A stretch of DNA of 58,525 nucleotides from Bacteroidales bacterium (GTDB taxonomy: Bacteria > Bacteroidota > Bacteroidia > Bacteroidales > UBA932). The position numbers and the translations under genes were made by a program. Of this stretch, positions 50,648 through 58,525 are shown in pieces. The number at the start of each line of letters is the position of its first letter. Within the stretch, counting starts at the first letter, position 1. The stretch covers positions 1 through 58,525 of the forward strand of contig JAKSKE010000005.1 in assembly GCA_024401895.1 (NCBI GenBank). The letters run 5' to 3'. The notes under the pieces were generated by a model, which worked only from the letters and a program-made list of their open reading frames with translations, had not been told where the DNA came from and searched no databases.

Positions 50648-53600
50648 TTATTTCTTGGTTATTGTGTAAGTATACTTCACGCCTTTGCTGAAGTCGAGAA
50701 CGATGTCATAATCGCCAGCTTCGACATCAATTGCAGAACCGCCTGCGGCAAGAACGCCTGCAGATCCTTTGCCGTACTCGACAACGGGGTCAGAAGCGTT
50801 CACTGCTATTGTAGTGAAACTGATATTGCCATTTGATAGCGTGCAGGAGAGCTTCCAAACCTTAGCGGCTGTGTCGTAGGTCATGGCCGTAACATCGGAA
50901 ATGGCCGTTCCCTTGACTGCCCACTGCGTTTCCAGCATGACGAGTTCTTTGGTGCTGATATTGAAATTGACTTTCCAATAGCCGGGGGAAACAATCTTAG
51001 TATTGCCGGCTGTGGTAGTCCAGTCACCCCAAGGACCATCGCAAGGGAACTGAACGCCTTCAGGTTTGCCTTTCTCGTTCAATGTCAGTGTACCATAGCT
51101 CTGGCTACCTGCGAACCCGCTGGTTGAATCGAAATAGCCTGACTGGTCGCCCTTTACAATACCGATATTGTCCCAGTTTGTTCCAGTAAGGTCAATATAT
51201 CCTTCGAAATTGGTTGCGTCGGTTGAGTAGACCTTCTGTGACTTTTCCGGATCGATAGTGTACTTCAAATTATCAACGAATCTGTCGCTGGTCTTGACAA
51301 AGTACATAAATGACACTTCGGGAGTCGTCGACTTTATTGAGTATGAATATCCCGTATCGGCCGTAAGGTCAAGAACAATCTCGTATTCACCTGCCTTTAC
51401 GCTGATTTCTCTACCGTCAGCACCGACTTTCGATGCAGAGGTCTCACCATATTCAACGACAGGGTCAGTTGCATTTACAGGAATTGTGACAAACTTGAAT
51501 GTGCCGGCGGAAAGTTCGCAGTTGAGAGTCCATTTCTTGCTGGCAGAATCATATGCCATGGCTGTCACCTCGGATACTGCGCTGCCATCGATAGCCCACT
51601 GGGTCTCGAGCATAACAAGTTCCTTGGTATCCTTATCGAAATTGATTTTCCAATAACCGGGAGAAACAATCTTAGGATTACCTGCTGTGGTTGTCCAATC
51701 ACCCCAAGGGCCGTCGCAAGGGAACTGAACGCCTTCCGGAGTCTTTTCCTTCATCGTAAGTGTTCCGTAGCTCTGGCTGCCTGCAAATCCGCTGGCTGAA
51801 TCGAAGTGTCCGGAAAGGTCGGATTTCACGAGACCGATGTTATCCCAATTGGTACCGGTAAGATCAACATATCCCTCATACTTGGCACCGTTTCCAATAG
51901 CCATTATCTTCTGTGACTGGGCTGGATCGACAGTGTATTTCTTGTTGTCAACGAATCTGTCGCTGGTCTTTGTCAGATAGAGATAAGGATCGATGCTAGC
52001 TGATTTTTCCATTGTGTATGTATAGTCCGGTGCAGCATGCAGGTTAAGGATGATATCATATTCACCGGCATCAACCGTGATTTCTGATCCGCCTTCTCCA
52101 AGTTTGATAGGAGAGCTTGACACTACACCATATTCTACAGTAGGGTCAGTAGTATTTACGGGGATAGTGACGAACTTGAAGGAACCGGCTGCGAGTTTCG
52201 CATGAAGTTTCCAAACTCTTTCTTCGTTGTCAAAAACCATTGCAGTTGTTTCTGTAACGGCACTTCCGCTGATGGCCCACTGAGTCTCGAGGACTACGAG
52301 TTCCTTTGTCGATGAATTGAAATTGATCTTCCAATAACCTGGAGATACGATCTTTGGATTGCCGGCTGTTGTCAACCAGTCGCCCCAAGGACCGTTGCAG
52401 ACAAACTGCACGCCATCTGGTTTAGGCTCTTCGGTGAGAGTAAGAGTTCCATAACTCTGATTTGAGCCGAATCCGCTGTTGGAATCGAAATAGCCGGACA
52501 GATCGGACTTCACAAAGCCGATATTATCCCAGTTCGTGCCTGTAAGATCAACGTAGCCTTCATAGTTGGCATCCATATTCTCTGACCATATCTTCTGAGA
52601 CTTTTCAGGATCGATTGTGAACTTCTTTCCATCAACGAACCTGTCGCTGGTCTTCGTCATATACATGAAAGGATATGAGGATGCGCCGCTCTTCTTCACC
52701 GTTACCGTACTGGTTGTGACAGCACCTGCTGTAAGTTTAAGGTTCCCGCTGGTTTCACCCGTATATTCGGATTTGTCGGTATTGACCTTGAGAGCAATAT
52801 GTTCGTCTTCTCCTGGAGCTGCAACAAAGAATGCATCGAATGCTCCTGATACGGAAACCTTTTCATAATTAAGGGTAATTATCTGCTCGTCACCTGAATA
52901 GCTGTCCTCTGCAGGATCATAATAACCGGCAAGGACTTTGTCTGAGGTGATCTCAATGCTGGTAACCGATTCTCCTGCAGAAATACCTTCGAGTTTAAGG
53001 TCTGCAACAGCCACTTTCCTGGTGAAATTCATCTGTACATCCTTTGCAGATGTCGTCGTGCATTCTTCGGCAAGAAGCACATCGGCCTTGGAATCGATTG
53101 ACGATGTTTCAGGAGACTGCGCTCCAAGAATACGGAGTTGGCCATTGTCGTTAATGCTTGGAGCAATGTATCCACGGAATAGATAGCTGTCGTTTTCAAC
53201 AACCTCAGCTGTTGCGGTAATTGATTTGCCGTCTTTGGCAACTTCCACAGATTCAAGTTCGAGAGCAGTGGATTTCTCTGTCTCGCCTTTTACGGTAACA
53301 CTGGCAATATTGAGATTGTCCTTGTGGCCATCGGCAAAGATCACATCAGCACCGGCTTTGGCGATGAAATTGGCCTGTACCTTTGCAGCAGGTGCAGCTA
53401 TTGAGTAAACATAGTTGGCCGCCTCATGAAGGTCAAGAATGATTTCATATTCGCCAGCCTCTACATTGATAGTGTTTCCACCTTCCTTGACTTTACCTTT
53501 GCTGCTTGGATCTTCGCCGTATTCAAGAACGGGATCTGTTGCAGTTACCGGGATAGTAACGAACTTAACGTTACCGGCTTTGAGAGTGCAAGTAAGCTTC

Positions 53601-54427
53601 CAAACTTTGTCTTCAGGATAGAATATCATTGCTGTAGTCTCTGAAACTGCACTTCCGGTAACAGCCCACTGAGTTTCGAGCATAGTGAGATCGAGTGTTT
53701 CTGAATTGAAGCTTACGCGCCAATATCCGGGAGAAACAATTTTCTCATTTCCGCCGTCTGTAGTCCATTCACCCCAAGGACCGTTGCAAGGATAGTGTCC
53801 GTCTCCCTGAGGAGTATTTTCGACGAGTGTGAGAGTTCCATATGACTGCTTTGCGGCAAATCCGCCTGCGACATCATAGTAAGCTGTCTGGTCGGAGTTG
53901 ACAAGGCAGATGTTGTCCCAGTTGGTTGCCGTAAGATCAACGTATCCTTCGAAGTTCTGGTCATAATTGCCGGATGCAACATGAGGATTTACATTGACAT
54001 CAAGGTAATATCTTACCCTCTGGTCATCCCTGTCGCTACTCTTGACCAAATAGTAGAATGGAGGAGGGTTGTAGCTCATCACAACTACAAAGTCTTTGGA
54101 CCCGTAGCTATCGGAATAATGGAATGTGAACATGTCGTTCACGAAATCAACTACATCACCTTCCTTGATATCAGCTGTTCCGGTAGGTTCTGAAAACTTG
54201 ATTGTTTTTACTGTAGCCTGATTTGAAGGAAGCTTTACGGAAAGAAGCATCGTATCCGTGAGTTCCTTCTTCTCATTCAGTACAGGAATGGCAGTATAAT
54301 CCTCTCCTCTGACCGTCATGATGAGAGAACCGATTTTTGACTTGATGACGGGATTGTCGGGCCAAGATTCCCTGGCGCAACCCACAACAGCAAGTGCAAG
54401 TGTCAGTATTATAAATATTCTTTTCAT
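50648..54427 (-). CDS. Large surface glycan-binding lipoprotein with four repeated modules
   Basis: 1259 residues. Lipobox VVGC (Cys17) after a short signal, then a domain like DUF5016 (about 20-120). Four copies of one module follow at about 125-343, 587-808, 815-1032 and 1039-1259. Each contains TSDR, GTNWDNI or ATNWDNI, SYGTLTL, NGPWG or DGPWGDW, IVSPGYWK, LETQWA and an end of the type EYDIILDLHxxxxYTYxI that recalls SusE/SusF. Between copies 1 and 2 is a different beta-rich segment of about 240 residues. Gene position after susCD and the many conserved tryptophans suggest a multivalent surface glycan-binding protein. No catalytic motif is seen. Confidence 0.82.
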   Translation of the reverse strand: MKRIFIILTLALAVVGCARESWPDNPVIKSKIGSLIMTVRGEDYTAIPVLNEKKELTDTMLLSVKLPSNQATVKTIKFSEPTGTADIKEGDVVDFVNDMFTFHYSDSYGSKDFVVVMSYNPPPFYYLVKSSDRDDQRVRYYLDVNVNPHVASGNYDQNFEGYVDLTATNWDNICLVNSDQTAYYDVAGGFAAKQSYGTLTLVENTPQGDGHYPCNGPWGEWTTDGGNEKIVSPGYWRVSFNSETLDLTMLETQWAVTGSAVSETTAMIFYPEDKVWKLTCTLKAGNVKFVTIPVTATDPVLEYGEDPSSKGKVKEGGNTINVEAGEYEIILDLHEAANYVYSIAAPAAKVQANFIAKAGADVIFADGHKDNLNIASVTVKGETEKSTALELESVEVAKDGKSITATAEVVENDSYLFRGYIAPSINDNGQLRILGAQSPETSSIDSKADVLLAEECTTTSAKDVQMNFTRKVAVADLKLEGISAGESVTSIEITSDKVLAGYYDPAEDSYSGDEQIITLNYEKVSVSGAFDAFFVAAPGEDEHIALKVNTDKSEYTGETSGNLKLTAGAVTTSTVTVKKSGASSYPFMYMTKTSDRFVDGKKFTIDPEKSQKIWSENMDANYEGYVDLTGTNWDNIGFVKSDLSGYFDSNSGFGSNQSYGTLTLTEEPKPDGVQFVCNGPWGDWLTTAGNPKIVSPGYWKINFNSSTKELVVLETQWAISGSAVTETTAMVFDNEERVWKLHAKLAAGSFKFVTIPVNTTDPTVEYGVVSSSPIKLGEGGSEITVDAGEYDIILNLHAAPDYTYTMEKSASIDPYLYLTKTSDRFVDNKKYTVDPAQSQKIMAIGNGAKYEGYVDLTGTNWDNIGLVKSDLSGHFDSASGFAGSQSYGTLTMKEKTPEGVQFPCDGPWGDWTTTAGNPKIVSPGYWKINFDKDTKELVMLETQWAIDGSAVSEVTAMAYDSASKKWTLNCELSAGTFKFVTIPVNATDPVVEYGETSASKVGADGREISVKAGEYEIVLDLTADTGYSYSIKSTTPEVSFMYFVKTSDRFVDNLKYTIDPEKSQKVYSTDATNFEGYIDLTGTNWDNIGIVKGDQSGYFDSTSGFAGSQSYGTLTLNEKGKPEGVQFPCDGPWGDWTTTAGNTKIVSPGYWKVNFNISTKELVMLETQWAVKGTAISDVTAMTYDTAAKVWKLSCTLSNGNISFTTIAVNASDPVVEYGKGSAGVLAAGGSAIDVEAGDYDIVLDFSKGVKYTYTITKK
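50651..51313 (-). repeat. Binding module copy 4
   Basis: Residues about 1039-1259. It starts FMYFVKTSDRFVDNLKYTIDP and ends YDIVLDFSKGVKYTYTI. DNA agreement with copy 3 is high (for instance 51009-51058 against 51669-51718), pointing to a fairly recent duplication. Confidence 0.85.
51332..51985 (-). repeat. Binding module copy 3
   Basis: Residues about 815-1032, period about 660 bases. It begins YLYLTKTSDRFVDNKKYTVDP and shares PCDGPWGDWTTTAGN with copy 4 exactly. Confidence 0.85.
52004..52669 (-). repeat. Binding module copy 2
   Basis: Residues about 587-808. It has VCNGPWGDWLTTAGN where copies 3 and 4 have PCDGPWGDWTTTAGN, so it is slightly older or diverged. Confidence 0.85.
52670..53398 (-). 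other. Non-repeated beta-rich insert of the binding protein
   Basis: Residues about 344-586. Short strands rich in Thr, Val and Ser (SVTVKGETEKSTALELESVEV, QIITLNYEKVSVSG, FDAFFVAAPGED) resemble the shell of fimbrillin-type (FimB/Mfa-like) adhesins. This is a weak resemblance. It separates copy 1 from copies 2-4. Confidence 0.45.
53399..54055 (-). repeat. Binding module copy 1 (most diverged)
   Basis: Residues about 125-343. It has SSDRDDQRVRYYLDV in place of TSDRFVDxKKxTIDP, and CNGPWGEWTTDGGNEK for the central loop, so it is the oldest or the most specialised copy. Confidence 0.8.
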
Positions 54428-54448
54428 ATATTCATTTCATATCTGGAA

Positions 54449-55903
54449 TTAATACCCGGGATTCTGTTCGATACCCTGCATAATTGTAAGCTGCTCATAA
54501 GGCTTGGGAAGCAGATAATTGTGTTCATCCACACTCGCTTCAGGATAATATTTGGTAATCGTCTCACGAAGAATGTGCCTGCGGACGATATCGAACCAGC
54601 GGCTGCACTCGAAAGCAAGTTCCCATTTCCTCTCGTCAAGGACGGCTTTGTCAAAATTTTCTGTTGAAAGACCTGAACAAGCTTCCAGACCGGCCCTGTC
54701 ACGAACATCATTGAGGGCTTTATAAGCTTTTTCGGAAGGCTGTCCTTCTGCCTTGTTGGCGGCTTCGGCATAAACAAGCAGGATGTCAGAGTACCTGATC
54801 ATACAGTAGAAACCATCAGCCTTGTTGGCCGTAGGAGCTCCATAATACCCACCGGCTTTGCTGCCTCCGTCCCTGAGCTTACCTACATACGGCTGTTTCA
54901 TAGTTGACTCCTGCCAAGGTGTGCCGTCCATAAGAGTAAGATAGAATGTTCCTTCTACACGACTTTCGTTGCCGTGAGGGAATTCATTAAGATAGCGCTC
55001 ATCGCTTGTCCAGTCTGCCCATCCTCCTTCACCATGGTCTTCAGGACGAATAGCCCTGTTCACGTAACCGCCTGTTCCATTGCTTGAGCTTGCATAAAAC
55101 GCAAAAATGAATTCAGGATTGATAAGCCTGTTGTCATAGAGCCAAAGATTGAAGAACGTCGGTTCGAGAGAATATTCGTTGGAGTCGATAACCTTGGCCG
55201 CAGCATCTCTTGCAGAAGCATAGTATTCTGTTTTGTTCAGAGGATAGCCTGCCATTGTCAGATATACCTGTGACAGCAAAGCTGAAGCAGTAATCTTTGA
55301 TGGCTTACTGGCGTCTGCCTGTGAATCGGGAAGGATCTTTTCAGCCTCGACAAGATCATTTACAATCTGAGTGTAGATATCTGCCACTTCTGATTCCTTT
55401 TCAGTGGCAGCTTTCTCCTGGTTGTCAACGAGGAGAAGAGGAACCTTTCCGAACCATCTTACAAGGTTGAAATAATTGAAAGCACGAAGGAACAGGGCTT
55501 CTCCTTTGATAGGAAGCAACTTCTCCTTGGCAATTTTTGTGTTTTCACCGATGATTCGGATCATGGTGTTGCATGAACTGATGCTTGAATAATAAGACTT
55601 CCATAATTCGGAAGTCAGCTCATCAGGATTACCGACGCTGTTGATGTTGGCCTGTTCGAAGCCTTTCCATCTTACGACAGAGGTGAAAACGTCTTCTGCA
55701 CCGGCTCCGGCCACATAAGGAACGTCAGATCCATAAAGTATTACGAGCGGATCGTATGCACCTGTCATAAAGCTGTTGAAGTCGGATACGGTTCCGAAGA
55801 ACTTGTCAGCGGTCGGCTGACCGGTAAGATCTTCTTTCAGTGAGCAGGATACAGCCGCAAATGCCAGCAATGCAGGCAAGATATATTTAATTGTCTTTTT
55901 CAT
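54449..55903 (-). CDS. SusD/RagB family surface lipoprotein
   Basis: 484-residue lipoprotein (LLAFAAVSCS, lipid Cys20) that caps the SusC channel and binds the glycan. The alpha-helical SusD fold shows as TPR-like helices: SFMTGAYDPL, YYSSISSCNTMIRII, EALFLRAFNYFNLVRWFGKVPLLL, ALLSQVYLTMAGYPLN, then the C-terminal RYSDILLVYAEAANKAEGQPSEKAYKALNDVRDRAGL and ELAFECSRWFDIVRR. It lies 12 bases after susC and 21 before the repeat lipoprotein. Confidence 0.95.
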   Translation of the reverse strand: MKKTIKYILPALLAFAAVSCSLKEDLTGQPTADKFFGTVSDFNSFMTGAYDPLVILYGSDVPYVAGAGAEDVFTSVVRWKGFEQANINSVGNPDELTSELWKSYYSSISSCNTMIRIIGENTKIAKEKLLPIKGEALFLRAFNYFNLVRWFGKVPLLLVDNQEKAATEKESEVADIYTQIVNDLVEAEKILPDSQADASKPSKITASALLSQVYLTMAGYPLNKTEYYASARDAAAKVIDSNEYSLEPTFFNLWLYDNRLINPEFIFAFYASSSNGTGGYVNRAIRPEDHGEGGWADWTSDERYLNEFPHGNESRVEGTFYLTLMDGTPWQESTMKQPYVGKLRDGGSKAGGYYGAPTANKADGFYCMIRYSDILLVYAEAANKAEGQPSEKAYKALNDVRDRAGLEACSGLSTENFDKAVLDERKWELAFECSRWFDIVRRHILRETITKYYPEASVDEHNYLLPKPYEQLTIMQGIEQNPGY

Positions 55904-55915
55904 CGCTCTTCATTT

Positions 55916-58525
55916 TTAGAAAGTAATATCAAGACCGGCGATAATGCTCTTTGCAGAAGGATAGATACCCCTATCTACGCCTGCTGCAACAGCATCGCTT
56001 CCCATACTGGCCTCGGGGTCAAAGCCCTGATAATTGGTAATGGTCCAGAGGTTGCTGCCGCTAACATATATTCTCAGGAGAGAAATTTTAGCCTTTTCCA
56101 TCCATTTTGAAGGGAAAGTATAACCGAGAGTCACGTTCTTCAGACGAAGGTAGTCGCCTTTCTCAACCCAGCGTGAAGAGTTGGTCAGTTCCGTGCCTGA
56201 GAAAGCAGGGATTTCTGTCTGATGTGAAGGAGTCCAATGATCTCTGATGACTGGACTGGTTGAGCAAGCGTCAGAAGAGTTTCCTTCCATCCTTACACGG
56301 TTCTGGTTGTAGATGTAATTACCTGTAACACCCTGGAAGAAAATATTGAGATCAAGTCCTTTGTATTTGAAGGTGTTGTTGATACCGAAGTTCCATACAG
56401 GCTGTGCATTACCTATTACGTCAATATCATCTTTGTCAATTACACCGTCCATGTTGCGATCGACATATTTTGCATCGCCAGGCTTTGCACCATAAATAGC
56501 GGCATTAGATGCCTCTTCAGTTTTCCATACACCGGCATATTCATAACCGATGAATGTTCCCATAGGCTGTCCCACCATCTGTACGAATGAACCTACGAGG
56601 CCGGGATAATCAGCGTTGCTGGAATAAACGATTGTATCGGAAAGTCCGTCAAGGGCAAGAATCCTATTCCTGTTGTAGTTGGCGGACCAGTTGATTTCCC
56701 AGTTGAAGTCCCTTGTTGAGACAGGGCTGCCGCCAAGTGATAGTTCAAAACCACGGTTTGAAACGGAACCGACGTTTGTAAGTATGGATTCCACACCGAG
56801 AGCGCTAGGTACTTTCTGCCACATCAACAGGTCTTTGGTGGTCTTGTCATAGTATTCGGCGGCAAATGTGATCCTGCCATTGAGGAATCCGCTTTCTACG
56901 CCGACGTTCCATTCTGTTGTCCTTTCCCATTTCAGATTGTCGTTGCCTAGCTGTGATATTGAAAGGGTGGGATTATTGTTGGCATCAAGTCCCGGATAGA
57001 ACTTGAGATGTGAAGAATATGCAGGCACTGCGGCATTGCCGACTGTACCGTAACTTGCACGGAGCTTCAACTCTGAAAGCACATCCTTTGCATCTTCCAT
57101 AAACTTCTCGTTTGCAATATTCCAACCTGCGGAGAATGCAGTAAAATGATCCCATTTATGTCCGTCAGCAAGCTGGCTTGCACCATCGAAACGTACTGAT
57201 GCAGAAAGCATATACCTGCTGTCATAAGAGTAGTTTGCACGCACCATGAATGACTGCAGTGTTGTAGCGGAATATTCAACCCAAGGTTTCTGGAGAATGG
57301 TGCCGAAATGAACTCCATTGTATCCCATCCCTACGGGAATGCCTTTTGAAGAAGCTGACGTTGAGTTGTACTGATCTCTAATCAACTCATATACACCGGT
57401 TGCCTGAACTAGATGCTTGCCGAATGTCTTGTCGAATGAAAGAATGGTCGTACTCTGGAGAGTGGAATATCTACTTTCGGTTTTTGAACCGCTGATATCC
57501 TCTGCAGGCCCATGGTTGGCCACCTGGTTGTCGAAATAACCGGCGACACCGCTGTTGGTCTTGTATGATATGAGAGAAGACAGCTTGAGATAGTCAGTGA
57601 ACTTATACTCGCCTGTTACAGAAGCATTGAACGTAGCGTGTGTAGATTCATTAACGTATTCAAGGGCATAGGCAAGAGGGTTGTACAGGGAGTTAGGACC
57701 CACTCCTCCACCGGGAAGGGTATAATTTCCTTCTGCATCATAAACATCCTTTGTGGGAGACCACTGAAGGGCTGAAATCAACGCAGTTTCAGGATCACCG
57801 CTATGATTTTTGTCATATGATGTGTAGAAATTTGCATTGATGCTGAACCTCGGAGTTGCCTGTATCTTGAAGTTTCCGCGGAGTGAATAGAGGTTGAAAT
57901 CAGAATTCTTGATAACACCCTGCTTGCTGACGATATTACCGGTAAGATAATAGGACACAAGCTTGTTACTACCGCTCAGGCTGACATTGTGGGTATGGGA
58001 AATTGCATTTCTGAAAATCTGGTTCTGCCAGTTGGTGCCTACGCCCATTTTTGCGATTTCCTCTTCAGTGAAATAAGGAGTCAGGCCATTCTCTATCTGT
58101 GAAGCATTTGAGAGGGTCGCATATTCTTTTGCTTCAAGGGTAGGAAGAGTACGCCTTACACTATCAAAAGAAACAAATCCATTATATGAAAGATGGAACT
58201 TGTCCTTGTCGCCATTCTTTGTCGTCACAAGGATAACGCCATTCGCACCTTTGGCTCCGTAAACGGAAAGGGCTGCGGCATCCTTGAGGACTTCCATTGA
58301 TTCAATCTGATTAGGGTTAAGGCTGCCAAGGTTGCCATCCTGCACACCATCAATGATGATAAGAGGGTCATTGCCATAAGTGAGGGAATTGGCACCGCGG
58401 ATACGTATTGAAACACCGCCTGCAGGATTACCGTTCTGATTCTGAACGACCACACCGGCAACACGTCCCTGCAATGCCTGAGCAGTGCTGGAGCTGGGTG
58501 CCGATACCAATTCTTCCGCAGAAAC
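55916..58525 (-). CDS. SusC/RagA TonB-dependent transporter, N-terminus cut by window edge
   Basis: 869 residues are visible of an outer-membrane barrel importer. The view begins within the plug domain (SSSTAQALQGRVAGVVVQNQ, then SIRIRGANSLTYGNDPLIIIDGV and MEVLKDAAALSVYGAKGANGVILVTTK). The 22-strand barrel ends in the terminal aromatic GLDITF. The signal peptide, the carboxypeptidase-like N-terminal domain and the TonB box are beyond the right edge, as is any promoter. It heads the PUL operon in view. Substrate specificity is not readable. Confidence 0.95.
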   Translation of the reverse strand, partial: VSAEELVSAPSSSTAQALQGRVAGVVVQNQNGNPAGGVSIRIRGANSLTYGNDPLIIIDGVQDGNLGSLNPNQIESMEVLKDAAALSVYGAKGANGVILVTTKNGDKDKFHLSYNGFVSFDSVRRTLPTLEAKEYATLSNASQIENGLTPYFTEEEIAKMGVGTNWQNQIFRNAISHTHNVSLSGSNKLVSYYLTGNIVSKQGVIKNSDFNLYSLRGNFKIQATPRFSINANFYTSYDKNHSGDPETALISALQWSPTKDVYDAEGNYTLPGGGVGPNSLYNPLAYALEYVNESTHATFNASVTGEYKFTDYLKLSSLISYKTNSGVAGYFDNQVANHGPAEDISGSKTESRYSTLQSTTILSFDKTFGKHLVQATGVYELIRDQYNSTSASSKGIPVGMGYNGVHFGTILQKPWVEYSATTLQSFMVRANYSYDSRYMLSASVRFDGASQLADGHKWDHFTAFSAGWNIANEKFMEDAKDVLSELKLRASYGTVGNAAVPAYSSHLKFYPGLDANNNPTLSISQLGNDNLKWERTTEWNVGVESGFLNGRITFAAEYYDKTTKDLLMWQKVPSALGVESILTNVGSVSNRGFELSLGGSPVSTRDFNWEINWSANYNRNRILALDGLSDTIVYSSNADYPGLVGSFVQMVGQPMGTFIGYEYAGVWKTEEASNAAIYGAKPGDAKYVDRNMDGVIDKDDIDVIGNAQPVWNFGINNTFKYKGLDLNIFFQGVTGNYIYNQNRVRMEGNSSDACSTSPVIRDHWTPSHQTEIPAFSGTELTNSSRWVEKGDYLRLKNVTLGYTFPSKWMEKAKISLLRIYVSGSNLWTITNYQGFDPEASMGSDAVAAGVDRGIYPSAKSIIAGLDITF

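Noticed and set aside
50651..54055. Repeats considered as a CRISPR or satellite array
   Set aside because: They are about 650 bases long, in frame, and encode a protein domain.

Overview
The window is a chromosomal segment of a Bacteroidota bacterium, most likely order Bacteroidales. This rests on a SusC/SusD pair, sulfatase and glycosidase genes, many short lipoprotein signals, a 331-residue EF-Ts, and promoters of the Bacteroidota type (TTTG, about 19 bases, TAnnTTTG). The genus cannot be named from sequence alone. No tRNA, rRNA, CRISPR array, insertion sequence or prophage gene was seen. No gene-free stretch exceeds about 210 bases; the largest are 4329-4534 and 6682-6886, and both hold hairpins described below.

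Layout. Positions 1-4328 (minus) carry a tripartite MacB-like exporter: ATPase, two FtsX-type permeases and a periplasmic adaptor that runs off the left edge. 4535-6681 (minus) has a wzx-like flippase followed by a lipoprotein cyclophilin. 6887-9737 (minus) is the translation cluster rplM-rpsI-rpsB-tsf, preceded by an sdhC that has no sdhA or sdhB beside it. 10628-13504 (plus) is pyrH-frr followed by a CotH-kinase lipoprotein. 13491-19263 (minus) is a tightly overlapped operon: coiled-coil membrane protein, hemW, M24 aminopeptidase, dusB, lpxK. 19324-28700 mixes a small membrane protein, a DUF3109 protein, an M16-like protein without the zinc motif, a TPR protein, a U32 protein, an unknown lipoprotein, prmC and ddl. 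28704-31049 is a class A penicillin-binding protein whose operon continues into ddl and prmC. 31160-34652 is topA, an Lrp/AsnC regulator and ispD. 34725-44033 (plus) is the rod-shape operon mreB-mreC-mreD-mrdA-rodA, continued by a HAD hydrolase and a tricorn-type protease.

A strong bidirectional hairpin at 44054-44089 separates this housekeeping DNA from a polysaccharide utilisation locus (PUL) that fills 44166-58525 on the minus strand and runs off the right edge. Its order is SusC, SusD, a 1259-residue lipoprotein with four copies of one module, a GH123/DUF4091 hydrolase, a GH20 beta-N-acetylhexosaminidase, a serine-type sulfatase, and a radical-SAM anaerobic sulfatase maturase. Gaps are 1-21 bases, and the last two genes overlap.

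Inferred joint function: the repeat lipoprotein and SusCD capture and import a sulfated glycan rich in N-acetylhexosamine. The maturase activates the sulfatase by converting its serine to formylglycine, the sulfatase removes sulfate, and GH20 and GH123 release terminal GlcNAc or GalNAc. This locus, and above all its four-module binding protein and its own maturase, is the most interesting part of the window.
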